DNA of 64,000 bases from Primula veris (lineage: Eukaryota; Streptophyta; Magnoliopsida; Ericales; Primulaceae): contig OY821745.1 of NCBI GenBank assembly GCA_963682055.1, forward strand, positions 10,671,501-10,735,500, read 5' to 3'. A program made the translations under genes and the position numbers. Positions 1-12,159 of the stretch are shown one piece after another (within the stretch, counting starts at the first letter, position 1; each line of letters begins with the position of its first letter). The notes under the pieces are model-generated. The model was given only the letters and a program-made list of their open reading frames with translations, did not search any database and had not been told where the DNA came from.

Positions 1-2025
1 TCGAACTGGTGTACAAAATTATGCATAAACTTAAAGTTATTGATAAGCACTAAAACGTTATAATGAGATTCAACGCCGTGGATATAGTGTTAATTCCAAT
101 CAGTTCCAAGAATTGGGATAATTTTTTTTTTGTGTGACATGCTATTTAACCATACTCACTTTTTCAGATCGATCGACCTCGAGATTGGTGAGTTAGGTCT
201 TCACAAAACCACACACTTAAAACTGTATGTGGGTACCGACATACTTAAGTAGGTAATATATAGAAAATCCAACTCATGAAATATGGAGGCGGGTCTGGTA
301 TGTGAATAATGGTTTAGATTACTCGAGGACATAAAGTAACTCAACCTTGTTTAAGTAATTTTTTGAGGTAACATTGATAAAATATTTACGAAACAAGAGA
401 TACAAGCGATACGAATCTGTTGATTTAAAATGTAATGTAAACCCCCACAAAAAAAGTGGTAAATTTTAAATACCTCCCAAATAAGAGGATCCAAAATGAA
501 GTTTTCTAAACCTAGATAACTACATAGAATAACCCAAACCCGTATTGACCAAATTAGGGCTTTCACTTTTCGTATATAAATAGCAGAGCATACATTTTAC
601 TTTTTCATGGTTTCTCTAGCCTCTCTCTTTCTCTCTTTCAATTTATCATTTTATCTACATCTTTATTTAAATATATGTATAAAATTAGTTATGAAATAAA
701 AGTGCCTTCATAATCCCAGATAAGCTAAATAAATGTGCTTAATCTGATTCATGGGAGGCACATAATAAAAGTAATGAGAAGTTTCGCTGATAAACGCCTT
801 TTCTTTAATTTTTCAAGAAGGCTGTTTACTAGTAGCTTTTTGTACATTTTTTTATCTGAATAATGATTTAATGGACTGGATCATATCTTAGTCCGGATTG
901 TTACATTCTTCTCACTTGTTATCCTAATTTTTTGGCAAATAAAAAGAAATACTGTGTAAGAAGGAAAAAAATACTAACTCTTAGCATATCATAATTAATT
1001 AGTGCCCGCATAAATGATAAAATAATTCATGTTTTGACATTGAGAAAGGATTTCATATGCATTTTTTAAGGTTTGTTGTTTGCAAATTTTGATTTTAACG
1101 AAAAACGTAGTGGTTTCAAATGTTGGTATCAATAGTTTGGTTGCAAATTAGGTTAGCAACTTGAATGTTGGATCGAATTTTGAATTGTTAGAAATTATAT
1201 TTGATGTAGCTATCTATTGTCTGGAATGGAAACAAAGTTAAATATGAACAAGTTTAGTCATTTTTTTGCCGTTAATTGAGGACTGAGGGACTGGAAAATC
1301 TACAATTGGAGGGGTTATAATCACGAAAAATTATATTGTTTGATTTTAGCTGATTGAATGAAATGGTCTGTCAAATTATTGGGAACCAAAATGTAAACTG
1401 AAGGAATTGCCGACAGAATTGAATTTTATGATCAATTGTCATATAATTAATCCTTAAATAATATGTCACAAGGTTGATATAGACGAATTTACATTTATCA
1501 GACCTGAAATATAAAAAGAACATTTAATTTTCAAGTACTTTTTTTATACCCATCTTAAAAATCTTAGCGTTTTAACTCACTTTAAATTGCACAATTAGTA
1601 CAACAGCCACACGTTAACTTGGTGAAGAACAGATGTAATGCCATTAGTAAATTCTGCTAAGAACAAAAAAAAATGAATAACGTAGTAAGCTATGGGATTC
1701 AATTATATTTTAGCATTTGTAAAGGTGGCTGTTTGGCATATTTACAAGGCATTTGTACCCCCAAAAAAATATATTCACAAGACATTAAGAGTTAAAAGGC
1801 TGTTTTATTTTTAAATATTAGATAAGCGATTTTCTTTTTCAACAAATAAGCCAAGCCTATATGATATAAAGAACAATAGTTGCCCCGAAGAAAAATGGAA
1901 GCATGAAGCAAAACAGAAACATGACACGTAAAATTAATATTGAAACGAGAAGCAGAATGTAGGAAACAGGGTTTTTGTTGAAAATTGAAACGAGTTCCTC
2001 GACGTGTTAAGAACAGACAGACAAA
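1..2025. other. AT-rich intergenic DNA, no gene seen
   Basis: No reading frame here resembles a protein family and codon-like structure is absent on both strands. The stretch lies beyond the 3' end of the minus-strand OST48 gene. Short open frames on the minus strand look like chance in AT-rich DNA. Confidence 0.6.
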
Positions 2026-2432
2026 CCCGTACAGCATTATTATATAGAAAATTTTCAAATTTCTCATATTAAGCTGGAAAACAAGGTAAATACTACAAAA
2101 AATGCTACATATAGTGTAGGTTGGTACCAAACAAACTTTTAATACGTGAACATCAATAGTAAAATTGTCAAAACGAAAAGATTCCCCGATGTAATTATAA
2201 GAGAATTAGAAAAAATTGTCTACCCCGTACAGCATTATTATAAAGAAATTTCAAATTTCTCATATTATGCTGGAAAACAAGATAAATACTACAAAAAATG
2301 CTAAATAATAGTGTAGGTTGGTACCAAACAAACTTTTAGTATGTGAATGTCAATAAAAACAAGAGTAAAATTGTCGAAACAAAAAATTTCCTTGATGTAA
2401 TTATAAGAGAATTAGAAAAAAAATTGTCTACA
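2026..2432. repeat. Two-copy direct repeat, period about 198 bp
   Basis: The segment starting cccgtacagc at 2026 recurs at 2224 with small changes, both copies running through the phrase gtgtaggttggtaccaaac and ending near aattgtctac. It is a local tandem duplication between the OST48 3' end and the left intergenic DNA. No protein is encoded. Confidence 0.85.
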
Positions 2433-2581
2433 AACGTTGTATTACATAAAGCCTTCTATCTATAGACTTTTTCCCCTCAAATAATATTAAAGCATTTTCT
2501 GGCCAGCTGCTCCTATTTGTTTCAAAAGGTTGAACTCCGTTGTTGATAGTCTTCATTACTGTGTATCTGAAGGTATTCTAC

Positions 2582-5500
2582 CTACTTGTTGTACAAGTAC
2601 ACGATGGAAAAGATGAAGAATCCTGCCATCTGCGAGATTGTTTAAAAGATTTAATGTGATTACGGATCCAAAACATTAACCGTACTAAACAGCCGTACAA
2701 ATAGAAGCAACTTTGGAATTAAAATGACACCAATAACAAAGCTCAAAGCTACATATGCAAATGAAACAACATCTGGAAATGAGTGAGGGCCTTGAGGCTA
2801 CCTCAGCCAAGCGCCCAAGCCTGGCCTTTTCTAGCTCAACATTATTATCTGTCTGCTCACTGTAATTTGTTCTAATTTTAGGTTCGAATCTAGCAAAACA
2901 CAAAATTCCTGCATCGCTTTCTAAAGTTTATCAAATTTTTTTAAGTAGCAGTTGTATTGCAACTAGGACTCTTAAGCAGATATTACTGTTTTGTTAGGAT
3001 AGTAACCAAATATATACACTCAATACGTGCAGATACTTGCATGGAACTTCAAGCATATATCCTGATTCATATGACATAAGGGATATAGGGACAATCCTAC
3101 CTTGATTTCAGTATTGAATGGCTACCATAACTGCTTAACATGATAAAGAAAAAAGGATCTATACATATTATTGTCGCAATAACCATAGAGAGAGTTACCA
3201 TGGAGAAAGATGCTCCGTAGTAAGGATACGCTGCTGGTAAGAATCTTTCATATTCGTTGTGTCTGAAGGGTCTAACTGGAATCTGCAATCACAAAATCTC
3301 AAATGATTATGAATCAACATAATACAAAGTTGGACATATACTGTAAATTACATGAAATTTATTCATTTCATGTAGCAAGATTGCAGAAAAATATTCATAA
3401 TGACACGATTAACTTACCAAAAAGAAAAGACCCGATTTTAATTAAAGAACCAAAATCAAATGGTGGTAATAGAAAATAACCTGCTTTGATAAGGACAATC
3501 TTGTATAGCCAAGCCGTTGGTACTCAACCTTGAATTGGAATACACCATAAACATCTGGAACCTTGAATGATGTAAAATAAAGACCCTGCAATAACAGATG
3601 TTTCACACAGACAAGTTAGAATTGAAAGGGTATTCAGGTCAATACAGATTTATTATGTATTTATGTGTAAATACCTTCTTATCCGTAGATAATGTTTTCA
3701 AAACATATGGGCTCATCATGTAGAACTGTATTTGAACGTCATTGGTTACGTACGGTTCCCAACTCTTGCCAGACCACTCGTATATCTCAACAGAGTACTC
3801 CTACGGAAAAGAAATTTAATCATCAGATATAGGAAAAAGCCTCTTTCGGTTTGTTAACTAACTTAGAGATATCAACCAATTTACCAGGTCGTCATTGATT
3901 CTGTACATAGGAGGTTCAAAAGACTCGCCAATTTTATGGTGATTTACATTCACGGCCTAAATATCAGAGAGAATATATTAGGCTCGGAGAATAAACATAA
4001 TATAAAAATTAACACATTATGTTTTAACAAAAAAAAAACAGAAAAGAAACAAAGATGGGGTTCAGCAAATTAAAACCTCACCTTAAGGTAACCTCTTTCA
4101 TGGAAAACCCATTTACTAAGTTCAGTCAAAAATTGCTCATTTCCAGATTTAGCATGCCTGACATGGCAGGATAAATTTGTCATCATTGTCTTGAATAAGA
4201 AGCAGGTGGTAACACTTGCAAATGATTAAGAAATGATGAATAATAGAATTACTTACTTCACTGAGCTCCCAGCCTTCTGCACGGTCGATCTAAAGAATCT
4301 GAAAATACAACCAAAGATTATTAAGAGTTGATCTATGCACAAACAAACTTGCATAGAACAGTCTAGAAAGTGATGTAATCGTGTGTAAGCATGTAGTTTA
4401 AACTCACCAATCCACCAAAAGGAATTGTGGAACAAAGTAAAAGAGCTACAATCTGGTGCAACGTTTCACAAAAAAATTGTGCAACATGTTCAAACACACT
4501 AATCCATCAAAAGGAATTACGGAACAAAATAAAAGAGCCACAGTTATGGTGCAAAGTTTGACAAAATTAGTGCAACAGCAGTTCTGTTTAAAAGAAATAA
4601 GACTTAAACGAAACATTTTCTGCATTCGTTACACCACATTGCTAATGGAGGCAAAAGAAAAAAACCCCTACATTATCATTGATGCCAAACTAAGTGATCT
4701 AAAAAAACTTTTATACTCTAATTCTAGCTAAAGTTAAGGATGTTTATTAAAAATCATTCCACATCAATTTCTCCATACCTCTCCTTAAAAATTATCAATA
4801 GGACCAAACTCTCCCCCAAAACATTAAATAGCGATTTCTCTCTCATGTCCTCACACTTGTCTCTCTAACTATCCTATTACAACACCAACTCATTTCAATA
4901 AAATATATTTTTAAAAGTGAATAAAAATATATATTATATTAGTTTGAGTAAAATCTCCCTATATCATAAATAATGGTATTTCACCCTGAAATAGATAAGA
5001 ACTATGGGGTAATTGATGTGCAGCATTATCCAAGTCAACAAATAAATATTAAATATTCAAAACAACAGATTTTTTTTTATAGATACGAATGAAGATAAAG
5101 TAACTACCATGTCATATTAGGATTACCATCTAATCCCTATATTTTTCATTCCGATAACAAAAATGTCAATGCATCCCAGTGCCTCATTACCAAGAATCAT
5201 ACCAATAATACATCTTCCTGATACTAAAATTATGGCAACTCTTAAAGACAAAGTCATACAATATTTACATACCAAACTATACACTATAAAAGGAGACGCA
5301 TGTTCCAAAATTAGTAACAAGCTGACCAGTACATACCGGTCACTAAACATGCTTAATGAGCCAGATATTAGAACTCGAGCATTGTTTCTTGCCTGCAGCA
5401 GAAAAAAATAAGAGGTTAAGCTTGCTGGCACAAGTAAAAAGAGAAATTTTCAATTTTATCAAACAGTTCTTCAGAGTTCCATATGTTTCTTCTTCGATAT

Positions 5501-8500
5501 TTCAACTTAAATAGTGTATCTTTCAAATCAGGCCCATATATTGACCTCCTGCCACTTGATACATTATAAAACCTTAAAAATATGACTCAAATTTTGATTG
5601 GTTTTATTATCATCAAGACAACTTTTCAGAGACCTACTGGAAACCCCCATAAAATACAAAAGTGCCAAACTTATTGCAATATTGAGTTTTCAGCAGCCAA
5701 GAATGCCCATTAGTTAAGGAGAAGGAAGTATCACAGTACCTGTACCACTGAAACCAAAGAGAGAGAAGATCCCGTCAGAGATGGAGGGCTTGACAGTTTT
5801 GTTTTAGGGTTAGCTGAATATGCGGAAGGCGACGCTGACAGTACTTTAAACACCTACAAAAAATAACACACTTAAATCTTTTGCTTTACAAAGACAACAA
5901 AAAGGAAATAAGAGAGCATCTACATGGATATCAATTTCTTTTACCATGGCAAGTTCTAAGACCTATAACTTCAAACAATGGCATACAGCTTTTATCTTCT
6001 GTCATCAGAACACAATATCAATTAAGAAATTAGGAACTTACCAAGTTATTTGCAGGATTCAATGAATGACCAATTCCTTGAAAGAGTACCGGAGCCTGTG
6101 TAAAGAGAGCAAATGCAAAGTTAAGTCATAGATGATACTTAAAGTAAATCAAATGTAATGTTAAATAAGTAATGAACCGTAAGAGAGAATTATAAGAATT
6201 TAGCAGATTCAGTAACATGTGTGGTAGAATAGATCATAGAGCACTCAACTATGAGGTTACAGAAAACTGGATATAGAGGTACCTAGTGGTAAATCTATTC
6301 TCTAATCATTGCAACTCAAATCTCACAAGGTAGGATAACATCTTATAAATAAGTGGTACAGGTTAACTGTTTCACATATGTTGTGGCTACTTGTAAGTTG
6401 TAAGTGCTCGTGATGAGGACATATATATATATATAGAGGAATTACCTCAATTTTCTTACTCCCCAGAACTACATCTGACTGAACAAAAAGATCACTAGCA
6501 ATTAATGTATGATCACCCACAGACTCAGAAACTGCGTGGCTCGTGTGATCAATAACCACGGAGTTGGAATCCTGTCACAATAACAAATTAATTAAACAAG
6601 AAACTTTAACTCTTAACACAATACACAATACACAATACACACAAGTTAATAATATACACACAAGTTAATGATTCCATAAGTAAACGTGCAAACATGTCTA
6701 TAAGAGGAAAATTGCACATGCCTCGTCAAAATCAACGCCACATTCTGTAGCAATTTCTCGGATTAGAGCAGAGGCAGAAGAGTCACCAGCAACAATCAAG
6801 TCATGACCAGCATCAACAAATTCCATAATTGAAGCGGAATTAAGTGATCCTCCGAATTCTACAACCAATTACAATTATCAGCCAGTAAGGAAAATGATCA
6901 GTAATCAAGTTATCTAGTCCCAGGTCCGAAATTATAACAGTACGAAACTATAGAATATTGTAGAAGCTAACAGCTTCATTCAAAATTACCACTTATTTCG
7001 CAAGTCTTTAAGCATGAAGTGTTTGTGAACTCAAAATTTCTCATAAAATAAAATTGATTAATTAACAAGTTGTGCAGAGATGAGATTTGTACTCCCACCA
7101 AACGAACACTTATAAATGAAGAAGGTCAATAGATTGGATATATTGTTTAAGAAAAAAAGGCGATTTTTATTTTTATCAATTTTCAAGTTCCACAACAACA
7201 AGAACTGTGATAATATTAGGCTACATTAAACATGTGCAAACTTGGTTTTTTGAGTTTTATCTTAAATCTATTCTCCTGTTATACCAAAAAGCTATATTAA
7301 ATGGCTAGGTGTCTCTACAAATTACAAGTTATTACCCCTATTATCACTCCCAAAAGCTTATACTTTTATGAGTTTATCTATAATCATTATCCAGTATTGT
7401 TAAAATAAAAGAAAAAATGACAAAGTGACTAGGCCGATGCCCAAGGAATTTCTGATATGTTTGCTTTAACAAAATTATAAACCCATGTCACTAGCCAATA
7501 TAAGGGCGCGAATATAAACATATACATATATACATATATATATACACACAGATAACAGCAGATACCTCTAAAGTTATTACGTAAATACCGTATCATCACT
7601 TCCAAAAGCTTACAATTATACCTATTATCAGTACTCACTATCCAGCATTTAACAAAATACAAGAAAAGGAGAAACTGACTAAACCAGTGCTTAAAATTCT
7701 AAGCTTTACCAAATTCAACAAAATTATGTCCGAACTTTCTCACATTCAAAACCTATGTCAGTATAAAACCCAAATACATAGACATATGTATCTATATCAC
7801 TTCAAAAGCTTTAAGTTATAGCTATTATCTTGAATTACTAGTAACACAATAGATAAACTGACTAAACCAATGCTTACTAATTTCAAAATAATTTGGTTAA
7901 CTAAATTCAACAAAATAAGCTATAGGAACTATTTTCCATTCACTAGAAATAGAAAAAACACAATTATATAGATATATTAAATTCATTGTTAAATCAAATT
8001 CAACTGAATTTTATCAGAACCTATGTTGCACGGATATGGATACAAGTATCGTATCCGATACGGATACAAGTATCGTATCCGATACGGATACGCGTATACG
8101 TTTTTTTTGGGAAACTTTAGGATACGATATGGCTAGATATGTCCATCATTGAAATATATTTTATAAAGAATATAAAGTAGCTACAAAATTTTCAAACCAA
8201 AAGTAGCTTATAAATTGTACATAGGTAAAAGGAAAGGAGGAATAGAAGGAGAAAGTGGGTCTTGGAAAAGAAACTTTCCCGTCAATACCCCATTCTCTCG
8301 CTATATGAATGTGTATCTATATGTTTGTTAATATGTATCTATATGTTTGTGTGTATCAGTAAAGGTAACGTAGATCTGTATTATAACTTTTTGTTTTCCC
8401 CAATTTTTTTAAACAATATCATTTTCAGTACCAGTACTGTCTGTATCGGCGCAACACACTATCATCGGCGAACTTGGTTTTCCTTTTATTATATAAAATC

Positions 8501-9442
8501 GCTAGATGTCTCTACAATTCTCAAGTTTAAACCCCTCATGAACAAAATACAAGAAAAAAATGAGAAACTGACTAGGCCAACGCCTGGAAATATCACAAAC
8601 ATTTAATGCACATTAATATAGCAAGAGAATGAGGTATCGATGGAAAAGTCTCCTCTCCCAAACCAATTCTCTCCTTCTATTCCTCCTCCCTCCTATCTAT
8701 CTAGCTACTTTTGGTTTGAATATTTTGTAGTTACTTTTTATCATATATAAAACAGATATTAATTTTTAATGATAAACGTATCATATCCGTATCGTATCCT
8801 AAATTTTCCAAAAAAATCGAATCCATGTATCCATATCGTATCAGATACGATACTTGTAACCATATCCATGGAACATAGGTCACTAGCCAATATAGGAACA
8901 CAAATATATAGATACACACAAATGTATCCAAAGTTCTTAAGTTGATACCCCTATCATCACTCCCAATAGCTTACACTCGTATCTATCATCTAAAATCATT
9001 ATCCTGCATTAACAGAATACATGAAAAATGCCAAACTGCTAGGTCAATTCCTAAAATGTATATTACACTCGTATTTTATCCAGAACTAATTTCCGTTCAA
9101 CCATATCACTAGCCAATATAAACACAATATAGATACACAGAGATATATGTATCTATCTAAAGACCAGACACTATCAAATTCAACCGGATTATACCAGAAC
9201 TAATTTCTACCAAATCAATACTAGAAAACATAAAAAAGGAAATACATAGTAGATAAACACACACACAAACAAGTTTATACCTATGTATATATATATATAT
9301 GTATGTATCTATCTATCTATATATATAATGATCGGGGAAATATTTACCATTCACTGAGTTATATCAGAACCAATTTCTATCCAAAACAATATCAATACCA
9401 AACATAAAAAGTAAGGATACATACATACATAGATAGATACAC

Positions 9443-9480
<38 letters not shown>

Positions 9481-9769
9481 ATGAGGGGACCATACGTTGG
9501 GCACTTGGCAAGAATAGAATCAATCCATCATTCAAGTACTGTTCGTATCGATGCAACGCGATCTTCGGATCATCGGCGAGTTTAAACTCCAGATCGAACC
9601 CTCTCGACTGTAGGGCCCCGAAGAAGATCGAATGGGACGATCCGATCGCCACGTCATCGACTAATACCAGCATCCGACGGCTCGTCAGGGTTTCTTCTGA
9701 GAACACGGCGAAGAACGGCATGATCAGGAGGAGGGCCGCGGCGATGAGAGAGAGTGGGATCGTCGCCAT
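2582..9769 (-). CDS. OST48: OST48/DDOST-type 48 kDa subunit of oligosaccharyltransferase
   Basis: Non-catalytic subunit of the ER-membrane oligosaccharyltransferase complex, which moves the dolichol-linked glycan onto Asn of nascent proteins. Coding exons (minus strand, in order): 9769-9496, 6858-6722, 6571-6446, 6095-6042, 5853-5740, 5392-5337, 4298-4257, 4157-4082, 3956-3885, 3800-3675, 3585-3481, 3282-3199, 2629-2582. The lengths sum to 1314 nt, giving 437 aa, the usual plant length, with the frame kept at each junction. Visible features are an N-terminal signal peptide (about residues 1-25), the conserved segments [24 protein letters not shown] and SLNPANNL, the motif [14 protein letters not shown], and one C-terminal membrane segment ([13 protein letters not shown]) followed by a short tail. 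Intron 2 (6721-6572) begins GC rather than GT. Intron 1 is 2.6 kb and repeat-filled. Three more copies of exon 1 lie upstream, so the first exon used may differ; see those entries. Family assignment is firm; exon ends are inferred from splice signals and homology. Confidence 0.95.
7320..9360. repeat. Diverged direct repeats in OST48 intron 1
   Basis: Phrases such as cactagccaatata, the tag cactcccaaaagctta, and gaaaaactgactaggcc-like strings recur in diverged form near 7330-7450, 7480-7680, 7740-7870, 8500-8600, 8880-9060 and 9100-9250. They continue upstream among the extra exon 1 copies (10.1, 10.8 and 11.6 kb). This points to repeated unequal duplication of the intron 1 / promoter region. 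No coding potential is seen. Confidence 0.6.
8019..8880. mobile_element. Fold-back (long inverted repeat) element in OST48 intron 1
   Basis: The left arm starts acctatgttgcacggatatg and the right arm, read in reverse complement, starts acctatgttccatggatatg. The arms stay alignable through the tandem gtatccgatacggatac motif, an aaaccaaaagtagct tag and an aggaggaatagaaggag tag, so each arm is about 280 bp around a centre of about 300 bp. Paralogous repeat copies elsewhere in the intron (near 10815) lack it, which supports an insertion. It would form a strong hairpin in the unspliced OST48 transcript. Target-site duplication is unclear. Confidence 0.7.
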
Positions 9770-9825
9770 TTCTAGGGCTTGTTTTAGAGAGTGAGTGAGT
9801 GGAGTGAGGTCTTGTTCGCGGGGAC

Positions 9826-9836
9826 GATTATATGAG
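9826..9836 (-). promoter_or_regulatory. TATA-like core upstream of OST48 exon 1, proximal copy
   Basis: On the minus strand this reads ctcatataatc, about 60 bp upstream of the ATG at 9769. The surrounding stretch (cataatcgtcccc type) recurs at the same place before the intact distal copy of exon 1 and is absent before the two broken copies. Position and AT content suit a TATA element; this is inference. Confidence 0.45.
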
Positions 9837-10305
9837 TGTTTTGCAAAAAGAGCCCTTTAGTTATCACTTATCACCTTCTATCAATTTAATACAAAATATT
9901 AGAATCATCATTATTGTAATATGCTTTTTTGACCTATTTAAGCAGCTTTTTTGACCAAAAAATTTGACACCCAACACTACACTTTAGATTCTATGAAGCA
10001 AGCTTTTTCTGCATTGCTTTTATTTTAGCAGCTTTTTAACCAAAAAAGCTAATGCCAAACGCACCCTTTTAGCTCAGAGAATTTGGTTAGATCAAATCCA
10101 ACTAGATTATTTCAGAAGCCAATATAAATAAACACAGATATATGTATCTACTGTATATTAAGATCATGCACTAACTCAAATTCAGCCTAATTATATCAGA
10201 ACTAATTTCTACCAAATCAATACGACTATCAAACATAAAAAAGAAAATACATAGATAAACACGCACACACACATACATATATATATATAAATCAGGAGAC
10301 TATAC

Positions 10306-10587
10306 GTTGGGCAGTGGGGGAGAATAGGATCAAACCGTCGTACAAGTACTGCCCGTATCGGTGCAAAGCGATCTTCAGATCATCAGCTAATTTAAACTTC
10401 AAATCGAACCCTCTCGACTCTAGTGCTTCGAAGAAGATCGAGTGATCGAGTGAGACGATCTGATCGCCACGTCATCGACTAACACCAGGATCCGGCGACT
10501 TGTTGGGGTTTCTTCCGAGAACGCGGCGGAGAAGGGTAGGAGAAGGAGGAGAGTCGCGGCGATGAGAGGGAAAGGGATCGTCGCCAT
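10306..10587 (-). pseudogene. Broken tandem copy of OST48 exon 1 (copy 2)
   Basis: The minus strand from 10587 reads MATIPFPLIAATLLLLLPF and continues in OST48 frame to the SSHSI segment. There the 8-bp string gatcgagt (plus strand 10436-10443) is directly repeated at 10444-10451, giving a +8 frameshift. The copy is 282 nt, exactly 8 more than the 274-nt intact exons, and still ends at the AAC/gtata donor. The TATA-like core of the intact copies is missing upstream. Splicing this exon to exon 2 would give a truncated product. Confidence 0.85.
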
Positions 10588-10679
10588 TTCTAGGGCTTGA
10601 TTTTTTGAAAGAGAGGGCAGGAAGTGAGTGAAGTAAAAATTGACTTATCAATAAAAATAAGTCAGAATTCACTTATTAG

Positions 10680-10782
10680 CTAAAAATCTAAAATGATGCC
10701 AAACACTGAAGAAAGCTTTTTTCCTTTTATTTTTTGAAGCAGTTTTTTTACCAAAAAATCGGATGCCAAACGCACCCTTAGC
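10680..10782. repeat. MITE-like segment repeated in the OST48 promoter duplications
   Basis: The ends carry the phrases gatgccaaacactg and gatgccaaacgcaccctt, and related copies lie at about 9940-10070 and 11470-11570. The motif gtgcgtttggcatc in reverse complement resembles terminal sequences of plant DNA-transposon MITEs. It sits where the core promoter should be in the broken exon 1 copies. Family is not assigned. Confidence 0.4.
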
Positions 10783-11119
10783 TCAGGGAATTCGGTTACA
10801 TCAAATTCAACTAGATTATTTCAAAACCATATCACTGACCAAAATACACACAGATATATGTATTTATATAAAAATCAGGCACTATATTAAATTCAGCCTA
10901 ATTATATCAAAACTAATTTCTACCAAAACATTATAACTATCAAACAATAAACAATAAACATAAAAAGGAAATACACACACACACATATGTATCTATATAA
11001 ATATCAGGCACTAACCCCTATTCAACCGGATTATATCACAACTAATTTCTATCCAAAACAATATCACTACCAAACATGAATAAATACACAAATACATACA
11101 TATATATAGAGAGAGAAAG

Positions 11120-11369
11120 ATGAGGAGAAAAGGAGCAGCCCATCATACAAGTACTGTCCGTATCGGTGCAAAGCGATCATCAGATCATCGGCTAATTTAA
11201 CTCCAGATCGAACCCTCTCGACTCTAGTGCTCCGAAGAAGACCGAGTGTAACGATCTGATCACCACATCATCGACTAACACCAGGATCCAGCGGCTCGTC
11301 AGGATTTCTTCGGAGAACGCAGAGGAGGAGGAGGGACGCGGCGATCAGGGAGAAATGGATCGTCAACAT
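11120..11369 (-). pseudogene. Broken tandem copy of OST48 exon 1 (copy 3)
   Basis: From 11369 the minus strand starts [16 protein letters not shown], then loses frame through a deletion in the signal-peptide region. Later stretches still align base by base to the other copies (for example the equivalent of the SSHSI and RGFDLE parts). The sequence around the normal splice donor is missing at the lower-coordinate end, and the TATA-like core is absent upstream. This copy can hardly act as a first exon. Confidence 0.8.
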
Positions 11370-11792
11370 TTCTAGGGCTTTTTTTAGAGAGGGAGAGAGG
11401 GGGAAGTGAGTGGAGTAAGTAAAAATCGACTCATCAAAGAAAATAAGTCAGAAGTCACTTATAAGCTAAAAATAAAAAATGATGTCAAACACTGAAGAAA
11501 GCTTTTTTTTTCTTTTGTTATTTTAAGCAGATTTTTGACCAAAAAATCTGATGCCAAACGCACCCTTAGGTCAGGGAATTCGGTTAGATCAAATTCAACT
11601 AATTTCCATTCAAACCCATATCACTAGCCAATATAAATCACACAGATATACGTATCTATATTAAAATCAGACACTAAATCAAATTCAACCTGATTGTATC
11701 ATAACTAATATCTACCAAATCAATACCACTACCATGCATAAAAAAAAAGGAAATACATCGATAAACACACACATAAAAACAGATAACCATAC

Positions 11793-12066
11793 GTTGTGCA
11801 GTAGGAGAAAAAAGGATCAACCCATCATACAAATACTGTCCATATCGGTGTAAAGCGATCTTCGGATCATCGGCTAATTTATACTCCAGATCGAACCCTC
11901 TCGACTCTAACGCTCCGAAGAAGATCGAGTGGGACGATCTGATCGCCACGTCATCGACTAACACCAGGATCCGACGACTCGTCGGACTTTCTTCCGAGAA
12001 CGCGGAGGATAACGGCAGAATCAGGAAGAAGGTTGCGGCGATGAGAGAGAAGGGGATCGTCGCCAT
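11793..12066 (-). CDS. OST48: Intact upstream copy of OST48 exon 1; candidate alternative first exon
   Basis: The ATG at 12066 opens a 274-nt coding stretch with the same length and phase as the proximal exon 1, ending at an intact AAC/gtatgg donor. It can therefore splice to exon 2 at 6858 and give the same 437-aa frame. The translation starts [19 protein letters not shown] and ends in [15 protein letters not shown]. Its [14 protein letters not shown] end is closer to the usual plant OST48 sequence than [14 protein letters not shown] of the proximal copy. This suggests copy 4 may be the ancestral or main first exon. The frame runs on past the donor to a stop near 11674, so without splicing a 130-aa product would result. 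Alternative view: a dead duplicate kept intact by recency. Transcript data are needed to choose. Confidence 0.7.
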
Positions 12067-12136
12067 TTCTAGGGCTTGTTTTGAGAGAGAGAAAGTGGGG
12101 TGAGTGAGGTTTTGTTTTGTTTTTTTGTACGGGGAC

Positions 12137-12147
12137 GATTATATGAG
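12137..12147 (-). promoter_or_regulatory. TATA-like core upstream of distal OST48 exon 1
   Basis: Reads ctcatataatc on the minus strand about 75 bp before the ATG at 12066, followed by the same cgtcccc tract as the proximal copy. The leader also ends in the shared caagccctagaa before the ATG. Role is inferred from position and duplication. Confidence 0.45.
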
Positions 12148-12159
12148 AGTTTTGGCAAT

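Noticed and set aside
2685..2790. Hydrophobic minus-strand frame suggesting another membrane exon
   Set aside because: It is not part of OST48 and matches no family; it lies in the last OST48 intron.
2780..2895. SINE-like stretch with a B-box-like ggttcgaatc at 2881
   Set aside because: No convincing A box at the right spacing, no target duplication and no poly-A tail; a lone B-box-like string is expected by chance.
3097..3192. Open frame continuing OST48 exon 12 past 3199 ([12 protein letters not shown]...)
   Set aside because: A good donor lies at ATG/gtaact (3199) and the canonical last exon ([13 protein letters not shown]) is found at 2629-2582, so the extension is intron read-through.
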